From contig NW_003314282.1 of NCBI RefSeq assembly GCF_000143415.4, positions 40,188 through 104,187 on the forward strand: a stretch of 64,000 nucleotides of DNA. The letters run 5' to 3'. Below are positions 35,201-46,334 of this stretch, in pieces. The position numbers and the translations under genes were made by a program. The stretch comes from Selaginella moellendorffii (taxonomy: Eukaryota > Streptophyta > Lycopodiopsida > Selaginellales > Selaginellaceae). How positions within the stretch are numbered: position 1 is the stretch's first letter; each line of letters starts with the position of its first letter. Below the pieces are notes generated by a model that searched no databases, was not told the origin of the DNA, and saw nothing but the letters and a program-made list of their open reading frames with translations.

Positions 35201-36218
35201 ATTGTTGGCTGGGATCTATTTGGATTAGCTTTTGTGATAGTTGGCAGGAATGAGTGTTTGTTGGTCTTACCGCATTCATTCTCTTTTGTTGATTGTTGCT
35301 CAAGTTTGTTCTGATAGATTGGAATGTTATTTCCTCCGGGTGATACATTCGCGAGCATTTTGCTTGTTAGTCAATGATACTTTGTGTTCTTTAAGTTTTC
35401 TTTAGTAAGTTGTTTAGCATTCTATCTGCAATCTTTGATAGTTAAGTTTGGTCATTGAGTTTTCTTGATGATACACTTGCTATTGAATTTTGTTGGATGG
35501 TTATTCTTGTGTTTGCCAAATTATGATGATCTTGGTGGTTCCTGTACTATTATACTGGTTTATCAGATGATAACTTGCTTGGAATACTATTGTGTTCTAC
35601 TATAAGATTTACTCACTGATAATACAGTCTCTAAGATATCATTGTCTATGACTTTGATATTATCCATCTATTGATCTATTGATCTTTGAACTTGGGCCAG
35701 TATAGGCAGACTGGCTTCGGCACTTCGTGTGCATGTTGAAATCTCTAGTCATGGGGTAGCTACTGTCGACTGGTCACATAACCCACCTCTCTGTTGATGT
35801 TCCTTATTCCATTCAAAAGGGCGTGACCGTGTAAACAACTCTAACTGCCTATTTACAGTAGTCTATCTAAACCTTATCGACGGGTTTGGTTTCTTTGCTC
35901 AGGAGGGTTGGGGCCTCTGGCTTCTCTCTCTATGTTCCTGCGGGCAGGGCATATCACACTTTTGTAAGCTGGGTGACTCCCAGAGCAGCAGGGGTGGCTG
36001 ACTCCGTTGGTCATTTCCTTGTCGGCGACGGCCGGAAGGTGTCTGAGCTGGTAGCGCATCTGCGTTAGACAAAGAGGTTGCCCCCTAACTCATTTAAGTT
36101 GGTGCATTTCTCACATAGTGTGAGTACCGTGAACTTTTTTCCGGAGTTGTTTCCTTGGTGGTATTCTAGACTCGAGTGTGCATCAACGAGGACGTCGATC
36201 TTCCCTAGGGGGGGAGAG

Positions 36219-37366
36219 TGTCGCGCATGTGACTTCGGGTATCGAAAGTTACTTGTCGACCAGTCCTTACGGACACTCTTACCTTACTGCCACGATGGCA
36301 GGAGGTCGGTATTGCTGGACCTGTTATCAGTTTCCCACTTGAGCTAGTTGAGAAACTGGTCAATGACCATGAACTTAGATTAGATAAACATAAGGTAGGA
36401 ACCCTATGTGTTTCTTGCTGAGCATACTCGGCCTGGTTTGAGAAACTTGAGTCATTGGCTTGCACTTGCTAGTATCAAGAACCCCCGCGATATTGAGTTT
36501 GGTCCCTCAATATTGCTAGATGATAGCTTACCGTGTCTGCCAAACACCCTCGCTATCATGCCCTTTGTGTTAGTCTCATTTCGGTCCTAAATGCTATTTA
36601 TGGAAAGTGTCCAGATTTGCTCATTTGGCATATCTGCGGAATGTAGAGATTGTTCTGAACACAATGGTGTTCGTCCCGTGCCCAAATTCGCAATCTAGGG
36701 ACATTCCATATTTAGTAAGTTTCGAGCTTGTCCCAAAGACTAACTCCTGATACTAAGGGAGGCTTGGGGTGAAAGCCCAAAGCGTGTGTTCCTCAAGGGG
36801 GGGGGGGGGCTGTGGGGGGTTCCAAATGTATAGTAGGGATAGTGGGTAGGTCGGGCATAGCCGACCAACCTGAGGCATAGTCTAGCTCCCGCTTACGTGC
36901 CTGTCCTTGTTCTGCGTCTGGCTTGGGTCTAAGCCCAAGTTCCATTCCATGCTAGTTGGTGGAGTACCCATATCCTCACGTTAGGCCACCGGTATGCCGA
37001 AATAGCGCCAGACTCCGTTTGGCTCCGTTTTGCGTGCTGGTCCTAGCATTGGGATGCTGGTTACTCTAGGACTGTTCCAAGTCGCTCCGGGCTCCTGTCC
37101 CTTCGCTCCTTGGGCTTCATGCTCGGGAGTTGCTCCGTGGTTCGGTTCCGTCACTCCTCGGCTTCAAGCTTGGGAGTTTGGCACTGTTCCTTCGTTCAGT
37201 GGCCCAAGGCCCTGAACCTCAGGTTCCTATGGACACGTGGCATGGACACGTGGCATGTGACACGTGGCATCTGTCACGTGGCACAAAGAGGGTTTAAGTT
37301 CCGCTTCGTGGTGTTATCCTATGGTAAATCACCATAGGATAAAGGGTCAAAACCACGTGCGCTACA
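36219..37366 (+). repeat. LTR-B, 3' LTR
   Basis: Begins TGTCGCGCATGTGACTTC after the purine tract and ends GTGCGCTACA. It carries the same modules as the 5' LTR: poly-G run at 36,797, G-boxes 37,234-37,282, hairpin 37,314-37,342. Confidence 0.92.
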
Positions 37367-37513
37367 GTTAATAAGCAATAAATCAATTAAAACCTTAGAG
37401 GATAAATAGGGACAAAATAGCTACTAAAGGCTCTTTCATTAAACAATTGCCCTTTTTCCAATTGGCTTAAAGAGAGAGAAATAGTGTGTTATAGTTGCTC
37501 TTATCTCCACCAA

Positions 37514-37619
37514 TGTGAGTGCATGAAATATGGAAAGAGAATACAAAAAATATGTATATCAATTAGTCCAAAAATCTTAGCTTATATACAGAAGTGAATG
37601 GTTTGGATTGGAACCAATT
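37514..37619 (-). repeat. 5' LTR of the gypsy host, right part displaced to 45,744-45,810
   Basis: It aligns with the 3' LTR at 18,079. The alignment continues at 45,744 (TGACAGCTACAAAAATCC to CTTGGACCTCATA) after removal of the LTR-B element and one copy of its CAATT duplication. Next to it, on the minus strand, GGTGGAGATAAGAGC is a degraded primer site. Confidence 0.7.
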
Positions 37620-38266
37620 TGTCGCAAATGTGATTTTGGGTATCGAAAGTTATTTGTCAACTAGTCCTTATGAACACTCTTTCCTTACTGCCACGATGGT
37701 AGGAGGTGGGTATTGCTGGACCCTTTATTAGTCCCTCTAATTTAAGTCTTAGTAAACTAGACTTTGCATCTGTACTTGGCCAGATGAGTATAAGGAAGGA
37801 AATCCTAAGTGTCTATTTAGCCAAACATACTTGGCCTAGCTTATTAGTTCTCTTTTGCTTTGTCTTGCACTGGCTTGACAAGAATCAAGATACATGATAG
37901 CTTACCATGTTTACCAAACACCCTCACTATCATGCCCTTTATGTTAGTCTCATTTCGATCTCAAATACTATTTATGGAAAGTGTCTAGATTTGCTCATTA
38001 AATTTGGCATATTTACATAATGTAGAGATTGTCTTGAACACAATGGTGTTCGTCTCGTGTCTAAATTTGCAATCTAGCACCATTCATATTTAGTAAATTT
38101 TAAGTTTGTCCCAAAGACTAACTCTTGATACTAAGGGAGGCTTGGGGTGAAAGCCTAAAGCGTGTGTTCTTCAAGGAAGCGGGGGGAGGGATGTGGGGGG
38201 TTCCAAATGTATACTAAGGATAGTGGGTAGGTCGAGCATAGCTGACCAACCTGAGGCACAGTTTAG

Positions 38267-40115
38267 TGTGAGACACAAAATCCCTAGGCCCCAAAGTGGA
38301 GCCGGAAGGGCGCCACATGGTAGTGGCCGAAGCGAGAGCCAAACGAGCGTAACACGTTTGGACCAAAAGCTCCGACTTGAAAAGTCAAGAGTGGGAGTGG
38401 AACTCCCAACGAAGTGCTCGAGGAACGAGCACGAAGCGAGCAAAAGGCGAGGCTCCAAAAAGGGACCCAAAAGGACCAGCACATGACACGTGGGAGTGTC
38501 CGAGATGGACTCGAGTTGGAGTCCGAAGTGGAGTCCGAGATGGACCCGAGTTGGAGTCCGAAGTGGAGTCCGAGATGGACCCGAGTTGGAGTCCGAAGTG
38601 GAGTCCGAGATGGACCCGAGTTGGAGTCCGAAGTGGAGTCCGAGATGGACCCGAGTTGGAGTCCGAAGTGGAGTCCGAGATGGACCCGAGTTGGAGTCCG
38701 AAGTGGAGTCCGAGATGGAGTCCGAAGTGGAGTCCGAGGTGGACCCGAGATGGACCCGAGTTGGAGTCCGAAGTGGAGTCCGAGATGGACCCGAGATGGA
38801 GTCCGAGATGGAGTCCGAGATGGAGTCCGAGGTGGACCCGAGATGGACCCGAAATGGAGCCCGAGATGGAGTCCGAGATGGAGTCCGAGATGGACCCGAG
38901 ATGGACCCGAGATGGAGTCCGAGATGGAGTCCGAGATGGAGTCCGAAGTCGAGACCGAGACCGGGACCGAGACCGAGACCGAGATCGAGACCGAGATCGG
39001 GACCGAGACCGAGACCGAGGCCGAGGCCGAGACCGAGCCCAAGCCCGAGTCCGAGTCCGAATCCGAGTCCGAGTCCGAGTCCGAGTCCGAGTCCGAGTCC
39101 GAGTCCGAGTCCAGAGCCTGAGAGGGTGAAAGCCCAAAGCGTTCGTCTCCCAGACCCTGGGGGGTTTGGTGAGCTCCAAAAGTATAGTAGGGGGAGGACT
39201 GCAGTGGAGCCAGTTTGGCCAGGAAAGGCCAGTTTGGCCCAGGAAGGCCGGACCCAGTGTTGGGTGATGAGCTGCCCACTGGGAAGTCCAAGACTAGAGT
39301 GAACACAGACCGACAAGCGGGGTAGCTTGGTGAAGTGTTCAAGAGCCGGCTCTAGTTCCCCCGGGAGATCGACTGGCCGATGCTCCCAGTCCAAGTGTGG
39401 GTGGCACTACCTACTTGGATACCTGGTGTGGCTCAACGGAACCCGCTCTAAGCCCATGGCTAGAGCACCCAAGAGCAGAAGGCGAGGAGAGTACCCAGGT
39501 GGCTCGCGTAAGGCCACGGTGTTCCGAAATATTGTCCCAAAGGCCCAGACTGTGGAAAGGAAGAGGAGCAGTCCTCTGGGGCAGTGACCAAGGACACAGT
39601 CGTGTGGTGAGGAAGTCCCAGAGGACCGTGGGACTTAGTGGTCGGGCCTGTGGGTCTCGATCCAGTGGCAGTGTTGGCAAACACGGCCAGGGGCAAAAAG
39701 GGACTTAGTGGGGACTGACAGAGGGATATTGGGGAAGGCTATTCCCCTTGTCGGTGGGCATCCTAAGGATGCTAAGGAGTGGATCTGAGATGACCACTCA
39801 CGGATGGTTTGCCTAGTCTTGGAGAGCCAAGACGGTGATGCAAGTGGTATTGGACTACCAGTGTGGCAAAGGTGATGGGCATGGCCTTAGCGTAACGGGC
39901 TGCTATGTCGGTGGTACCTTTGAGTGTCGGTCATGGGATCGGACACGTGGAGCACTTGGACCAAGTGCAAATGTTGAGTGGCATGGATGCCATTCTCGGG
40001 GCTAGCAAGTCCCAAGTCCTGGATTGGACTTATGGAGGTTGTGAATGAGACTCCTCCAAGTGGTCAGAGGTGTGGTTAAGTGACTAAAGTAGAATGGAAA
40101 ATTTAGTCCCTTACA
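38267..40115 (+). mobile_element. solo LTR-A, target duplication TTTAG
   Basis: From TGTGAGACAC to GTCCCTTACA (1,849 bp), flanked by perfect TTTAG (38,262-38,266 and 40,116-40,120). On either side the LTR-B sequence continues without loss (GAGGCACAGTTTAG, then TTCTTGCTTGTGTGCCTG). Its minisatellite differs from that of the full LTR-A element: a 35-bp higher-order unit (11+12+12) recurs about six times at 38,505-38,720. Confidence 0.9.
38505..39120 (+). repeat. LTR-A minisatellite with 35-bp higher-order unit
   Basis: The compound unit GAGATGGACCC + GAGTTGGAGTCC + GAAGTGGAGTCC repeats, followed by plain 12-bp and 11-bp units and GAGACC and GAGTCC hexamers. A period of 35 is not a multiple of three, so the long frames through it cycle through all phases and are not coding. 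Confidence 0.9.
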
Positions 40116-43100
40116 TTTAGTTCTTGCTTGTGTGCCTGTCTTTGTTCTGTGTCCAGCATGGGTCTAAGCTTAAGTTCCATTCCATGCTAGCTGATGGAGT
40201 ACCCATGTCCTTATGTTAGGCCACTGGTATGCCAAAATAGCGTCAAACTCCGTTTGGCTTCGTTTTGCGTGTTGGTCTTAGCATTGGGATGGTGGTTGCT
40301 TTAGGATTGCTCCAAGCTGCTTTGGGCTCCTGTCCCTTTGCTTTTTGGGTTGTATGCTCGAAAGTTGCTCTGTGGTGTAGTTTCGTCACTCCTTGGCTCC
40401 ATGTTTGGGAGTTTGGCACCGTTCCTTCGTTCAGTGGCCCAAGGCCTTGAACCTTGGGTACCACACCACTGTCCTATGGACACGTGGCATGTGACACGTG
40501 GCATATGGAGGGTTTAGGTTTTGCTTCGTGGTGTTATCCTATGGTAAATCACCATAGGATAAAGGGTCAAAACCACGTGTCCTACATTTGGTATCAGAAG
40601 ATGAGTTTCAGTGAGTACTATCCAATAAGATTGGGCAACTAGTCTCATTGCATACACAGAGATGAAAATGATGATCCGAGTGGGTACACGTTTGGCTGCA
40701 AAGGCTTCGCAATTGTTCCTTAGGTATGGATTTCGTTACTTTTTTGTACTGTAATAATGTGAGCTTGCTCTTGGGCTTTTAAAAGGGATTGAGATGTTCC
40801 GTTTACACGAATTTGTGCTTGGGCTCGTGAATGAGACACATTAGCAACTTTGAGTTGGCAAGATTAATGTTAACTTATTGATGGTTCCATAAGTTGTTCC
40901 ATGTACCATGGTGAAAGTAAACCTTCTGTAAGTTTGCTATGAGTGGCAAATAGGCTGGTCCATAGTTTTTTTAGCACGGCACTAGTGGATCCTTCCTAGG
41001 CATGATTACAAGTGAATCAATCAAAACTGTAAGGATGAGTCTATTGATTCAAGTAGTCATTGTCGTGCTCTTTCATAAACTTTTTTTGGATTGGACTAAA
41101 AGCAATGCAAAAGAAAGCTTGAGGTTTAGTTAAAGATGAAACCGAAAAGAGAGTTGTCAAGGACAAAGAATCAAACACGTAAATCATTTTCTCTTCTTGG
41201 AGAGATGATTTGCAATAAAGTGTGATTCATTGCTCGTATTCACGGTATGCAATCAAGAGTCCCTACCTTGATGCATGTTAATTATGGTGGTCTTACAAGT
41301 GGTGAGTTATAGGATGGATAGCAATGAAGCGCTAAACCATTTTATCTAGGCTTGTTATTGAAGACTTGGGTTGCAATGCTCAATTTTTTTCTGGGGAACT
41401 TTACTATTGCTCCTTGAGTTGCTTGGTGTTGGATAAGTTTTGAGTTTGGTCAAAAAAAGAGTGGTATGAGCTTATCTGTGTTATGAACAAAAGTTAGTGG
41501 TGTTGGGTGTTGTAAATCTCTATCGATAGGGTGTGGCATTTATGTTGCATTTTGTCGAATCGAGTTGGCACTTGATGTTCACATAAACCTTTGAAGTAAT
41601 GACATGGGTGTTGCCTATGGTGTTGCTCAATTGATAACCAAGTCATTATGATTTTATATCATATTCATGTGATAATGAGCAATGTGTTTCCGAAGTTGTT
41701 TGGTTAAATGATAATCAACCCCAAAGTGGTTGATGGTGAAGTTAGTCTACTTGCACGAAGTAGCATTATAATAGCTTTGACTAGATTCTCGATGATGGTC
41801 CATTATGCTAAAGTTTAAGTTAGTACGTTGTTTCCTTGAGGGTTTGCCCATAAAGTGTTAGAAAGGGTTATAACATTCATTTGCTATAGTTTATCAGTTG
41901 ATCCATTAGCACTTAGTGTTAGATGGAGAAGGTGTGTAATTGAGGCATTGACATTGCTAGCACTTGTGTTAGTGGAGATGATATTGTTATTTTGAATGAT
42001 GAGGAATTTTCCTTGGAACTTGATTTTTCATGTCATTTTTCTTGTTAGTGTTTTAGCTTCACATTAGATCTTGAAGGTGATTGAAGAAGAGTGTTAGTGC
42101 AGTGTGGATATCCGAAGATATGGTCTTCGTGATCAAGCCTTAGATGTTCATTTTGCATTTTTGGCGGATGTTGGTGTTGGATATTAGAAAAATGGGTAAA
42201 GATGTTCAATGGTTAAGCAATTGTTAGATCATGAGAATTTGTGTTGAGGTGAATTTATATGAAGTTGTAGGTAAAAGGAAGTTGGTTGAGTCTTGAAAGT
42301 TTGTATTCCTAGACTAAGAGTCATTATTTCTCTAAGATGGAAAAGCCAATACAAACTAGTGAAGGGGTTGGAGTTGACTTTAGTTGGATTAGACCTTAGT
42401 AGATAATTTGTATGATGCAACCCGAAAGGGATGCTGATGTTTGGGGCTAAAGCAATTGAGTTGGATAGAGTCTGGAGTTGGTGTAGAAAAGTGGCTGTTG
42501 CGCTTTTCTAAGAAGGGTGACCCTTGTGCTTTGCTTCTATAGCGTTTTGCTTGGTGGTAGGTTGCACCTTGCATTTCTTTAAACTCCATGAGAGTAGTGA
42601 GCTCTCACTGATCTTAACTTGGTCTTGGTGGCCCTGCGCCTTGACTGAAGATGGTGATGTCCAACTTAGTTGTTTAAAGTTAAGATGTTGGTACCCATAT
42701 TATAACTTTGTCGATGAGGAGGTTGTGTACTGATATGAGTCTATCTTATAGTCCTCACTTTGGTTTCAATTGAGTGTTGATTATGCATAGTTAGTCTTTT
42801 CAAGGCATGCTCAGAATTGTTGGCTAAATGCATTAGTAAGTTTATTGCAGTTGAGTTGGATTCGAGTGGTCATTTAGTTTGTGCTTGTCTATGAACCTTT
42901 ATCTCGTCTAGGGTATTACATTCATATAGGACAAGTATATGACCTGATGACATAAGTTTAGTATTTAAGTCTTGTAAAGGCAAGTTGAAGAGTGATTGTT
43001 TGTTACTTTGCGACTAATGGTTGCTTATAAACTTTATCGAGGACCTCTGATACTTGCTTCGCTCGATGATGATTTAGCGATGATGGGCTTGCTTTACCGG

Positions 43101-45281
43101 ATGGTGTTGCAGAGGCTTGTGTCATTAGGCTTACATGGGTTTTCCATGTTGGCATATCAACTCTACCTTTGTCGATATCATTTGGTTGCATTTAGTTTGT
43201 AGTGTTGGATTTCATTAAGTATTAGATGTGGTGATTCACTCCTTGATGAAGTGTTATCTATGGCTAAGTATTGTTAAAGAACTAGTCTCGGATACCAAGT
43301 AAGGTATCTTCAACTTTGATTAGCTTAGTTGCTTGAAAGCTTTGAGTGGTGATACACTTTTGCTTTCTTTTAGTTTTGTTCTAGTGTTGATGGCATTGAA
43401 GTGATGCTTTATCATTAACATTATTGATGTTGAGATTTGAGTGAAATGAAATATCTCTCCGTAAAATTGATATTGAGTTTCATTAGTCTTGATGAAGATA
43501 GTGTTGATGATTTGGTCGTAATTTTGTGTTATTAGCATTTGTATATTTGCTAGTTAGTAACTATATTGACGTTTAAATGAACTAAATGGCAAACTTGAGT
43601 TAGTTATATTCTAGATAAGATTGTTTAGTAGGGGTTGAGCTTTGAGCTTTTCCTTGAAAAGTGATTTAGTCGTGGACAATGCTACTTCTATGAGAAGAAG
43701 CGTTAGTGATTGGTATTGAAGTGATTGAATCCTTGTTGGATTTCAGTTGGGATATATTAATCATTGATGATTCTTTTTATACTTGTTATGAAGTGAGTTA
43801 CATCTTGTTATAGATGGATTCATGGAGGATCGGTTTGATGATCATTTATTGAGTATAACTTTATTATGTTTAGGTTTTGGATTGATGCAGATATGCTCTT
43901 CATTAACTTTGCATTATAAAGTTTAACTTATAGATGTGTTGAAGAGGGTATTGTGGGTTATACCATGATTTATTCTTTATCATTGAATCTAGTTCATGCA
44001 AGACTTGTGAACATTATTAGGCAAGATTTGGTTATAGACTTCTTCAAGCTTTTGGTTCCTTGAGATTTCGTGCTTGTGATCCATTTGTTAAAAATTTTTG
44101 GGGGAGACATTTTTGGCTCATTAGCTTCGATGTTGAAGTTAGTATTTATGTCTGGTGATCATTGGTGATGATTGACTATCATCTAAGATAGTTTATTATC
44201 CTTATCAAAGGTTTTGCTTAATTATTGTTGGTATAGAATGATTTGCCATTCTTTGGGATGGTAGATTCTTTTTTCGACAATGATTATGCATTTCTTTATT
44301 GGTGGGATGATTGATGTATTTTAATAATAGTTAGTTATTCTCTTTGATGGCTTATAGCTTTTCACAATATCACATGTTCTTTGTGGTTTGCTCTGGATTG
44401 GTCTCTTGGGTTTGAGATATCGATAGGATGTTGCTGACAATTGCTTAAACAACTCTGGTTCCTTGGTATTGTTGATTGGGATTTATTCAGAGTGGCTAGT
44501 GCGATATTTGGCATAGATGTGTGTTTGTTTGCCTTACAACATTCATTCTATTTTATTAACTATCGTTACAGTTGTTTTTGATAGATTGGGATGTTATTTC
44601 CTTTGGGTGATACATTTGCGAGCATTTTGCTTGCGAATCAATGATACTTTATATTCTTTGAGTTATCTTTTGTAAGTTGTTTGGCTTACTATCTGCCATC
44701 TTCAGTAGTTACGTTTCATCATTGAATTTCCTTAATGATATACTTGCTATTGAATTTTGTTGGATGGTCAATCCTATGTTTCCAAAAATGATGATCTTGG
44801 TGGTTCCTACACTATCATACTAGTTTATCAGATAATAACTTACTTAGAATACTTTTGTGTTCTAATCTAAGATTTATTCACGAGTAATTAAAACTCTAAG
44901 ATATTATTGTTTATAACTTTGATATTGTTCCTCTATTAATCTTTGAGTTTGGGCCAGTATAAGTGTCTTTGGTTTTGGCACTTCATGTGCATGGTGAAAT
45001 CTTTAGTCATGGGGTAACTATTGTCGACTGGTCACATCACCCGCCTTTCTGTCGATGTTCCTTATTCCATTGAAAGGGCGTGACCATGTAAACAACTCTA
45101 ACTGCCTATTTACAGTAGTCTATCTAAACCTTACCAACAGGTTTGATTTCTTTGCTCATGAGGGTTGGGGCCTCTGGTTTCTCTCTCTATATCCATGCAG
45201 GTAAGGTTGCATCACACTTTTGTAAACTGGGTGACACCCAAAGTAACAAGGGTGGCTAACTCCATTGGTCATTTCCTGCTT

Positions 45282-45738
45282 GCATGCCTGTCTTTGTTCT
45301 GCGTACGGCTTCGGTTTAGGCCCAAGTTCCACACCATGCTAGTTAGTGGAGTACCCATCTCCTTGCGTTAGGCCACTGGTATGCCAAAATAATGCCAAAC
45401 TCAGTTTGGCTCCATTTTGCGTGCTAGTCCTAGCATTGGGATGTTGGTTGCTCTAGGACTACTTCAAGTTGCTTTGGGCTCCTGTCCCTTCACTCCTTAA
45501 ATTGTATATTCGGGAGTTGTTCCGTGGTCCGATTCCGTCACTCCTTGGCTCCATGCTTGGGAGTTTAGCACCGTTCTTTCGTTCAGTGGCCCAAGGCCCT
45601 GAACCTCGAGTACCACACCACTATTCTATGGACACGTGGCATTTAACATGTGGCACATGGAGGGTTTAGGTTTCGCTTTGTAGTGTTATCTTATGGTAAA
45701 TCACCATAGGATAAAGGGTCAAAACCACGTGTGCTAGA
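45282..45738 (+). repeat. truncated 3' LTR of the second LTR-B element
   Basis: The sequence jumps from the LTR-B interior (GGTCATTTCC) into mid-LTR (GCTTGCATGCCTGTCTTTG), losing the end of the interior and roughly the first 650-690 bp of the LTR. The hairpin (45,689-45,717) and last LTR bases remain. Confidence 0.75.
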
Positions 45739-45914
45739 CAATTTGACAGCTACAAAAATCCTATTATGCTAATATAAGTCATTATAGCTATACACTTGGA
45801 CCTCATAACTGTTATATATGTTATATATGACAAAAATAAATTAATAAATAATAAATAAAACTAATATAAATATAATTTAAATTTAAGTATAATTCATATA
45901 CTTTTTTTTGTTTT

Positions 45915-46334
45915 ATGATGTATATAAAATTGAAATTATTTATGTTTTATGTCATTTTATATTCATCAAATTTCTTATGTTCTTCAATAGAACTTCATGT
46001 TATTAATAGAATAGGTGCATCTATTGATGCATCATGTGAATCAAAGGATGATCAAATAGGTCCATTTACTCTTAAAGATAGAAATAAATTTTCATTTAAA
46101 TTTGGAACACGTTGGTTTGGTAGAACTCAATTTTGGTGTCAATTTAAAGTAAATGATGGGCCTTTTATAGGAAAATCAAGAGATTTTTCTGCTTATGTTC
46201 AAGATAGTAATAGTGATTATGAAGAAGCCAATGATATAGAATATTATATTTTTGGATATGGTATTTTTCGAACTTACACAACAAAGTATTATGAATGGTC
46301 TTTGCCTAAAAAGGCATATGATCAGAATTTCTAA
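45915..46334 (+). CDS. S-protein homologue (plant self-incompatibility protein S1 family)
   Basis: A single-exon gene of 139 residues. It starts with a hydrophobic signal peptide (about residues 1-24), so the product is expected to be secreted. The mature part has the SPH pattern: IELHVINRIGASIDASCESKDD (V.N.L...L..HC.SKDDDLG), GPFTLKDRNKFSFKFGTRWFGRTQFWCQF (the second conserved Cys), and a tyrosine-rich end with YYEWSLPK. In poppy the founding member is the stigma determinant of self-incompatibility; in other plants the family is large and mostly of unknown function as small secreted ligands. Codon use is very AT-rich, unlike the GC-rich genes that follow. It lies about 100 bp outside the retroelement nest. 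The frame is intact. Confidence 0.85.
   Translation: MMYIKLKLFMFYVILYSSNFLCSSIELHVINRIGASIDASCESKDDQIGPFTLKDRNKFSFKFGTRWFGRTQFWCQFKVNDGPFIGKSRDFSAYVQDSNSDYEEANDIEYYIFGYGIFRTYTTKYYEWSLPKKAYDQNF

Larger units (their letters stand above)
31049..37366 (+). mobile_element. full LTR-B element (non-autonomous), target duplication GTTAA
   Basis: A 6.32-kb element with near-identical LTRs of 1,150 and 1,148 bp, flanked by perfect GTTAA (31,044-31,048 and 37,367-37,371). The primer site is at 32,201. A polypurine tract CCCTAGGGGGGGGAGAG ends at 36,218. The interior (32,199-36,218, about 4.0 kb) has stops in every frame and no pol motif. The LTRs differ at only a small number of positions by eye, so this is a recent insertion compared with the gypsy host. 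It lies inside the TRIM. Confidence 0.9.
30637..37493 (+). mobile_element. TRIM element split by a full LTR-B element
   Basis: The left LTR (30,637-30,790) begins TGTAGTGCATGTGATTATGG and matches the solo LTR at 776-937. It is followed by the primer site TGGTATCAGAGC (30,793-30,804), identical over 12 bases to the tRNA-iMet complement. The interior is about 280 bp (30,791-31,048 plus 37,372 to about 37,396). A partial right LTR (about 37,397-37,493) keeps GGATAAATAGGGACAAAATAG and CAATTGGCTTAA. The flanks (GTTAT/GTTGC) are only partly alike. It lies just inside the 5' LTR of the gypsy host. Confidence 0.65.
37620..45738 (+). mobile_element. second LTR-B element, target duplication CAATT, with nested solo LTR-A
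   Basis: The left border is TGTCGCAAATGTG at 37,620 and the right border GTGTGCTAGA at 45,738 (CA mutated to GA). Perfect CAATT lies at 37,615-37,619 and 45,739-45,743. The 5' LTR (37,620-40,586) is interrupted by a solo LTR-A; without it the LTR is about 1.11 kb. The primer site follows at 40,589. The interior (40,587 to about 45,280) parallels that of the element at 31,049 but is older, more AT-rich and holds an extra segment of about 900 bp (42,376-43,275). The 3' LTR is truncated and begins in mid-LTR at about 45,282. No coding capacity. Confidence 0.87.
18079..45810 (-). mobile_element. Ty3/gypsy LTR retrotransposon, host of a nest of insertions
   Basis: A minus-strand element split by later insertions. 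The 3' LTR is 18,079-18,256 (178 bp, plus strand TGTGAGTG...CATATCA), with a purine-rich tract beside it (18,256-18,275 on the opposite strand). The 5' LTR is 37,514-37,619 plus 45,744-45,810, with a degraded primer site at about 37,495-37,513. Pol pieces in order on the minus strand: reverse transcriptase start (about 29,560-29,053), reverse transcriptase rest with VDFIDDIF and RNase H (27,896-26,960), integrase zinc-binding region and core (26,601-26,083), and integrase end (18,784-18,300). Gag/protease DNA (about 29,600-30,630) is too decayed to read. Stops and frameshifts are many. Order RT-RNaseH-INT is that of Ty3/gypsy. No target duplication survives (TGGTG versus GTTAT). Confidence 0.8.

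Noticed and set aside
38171-39394. Very long open frames (up to 407 residues) on both strands in LTR-A
   Set aside because: The minisatellite units have no stops in any phase, so all six frames are open. The same happens at 18,736-19,701 and 24,411-25,302.
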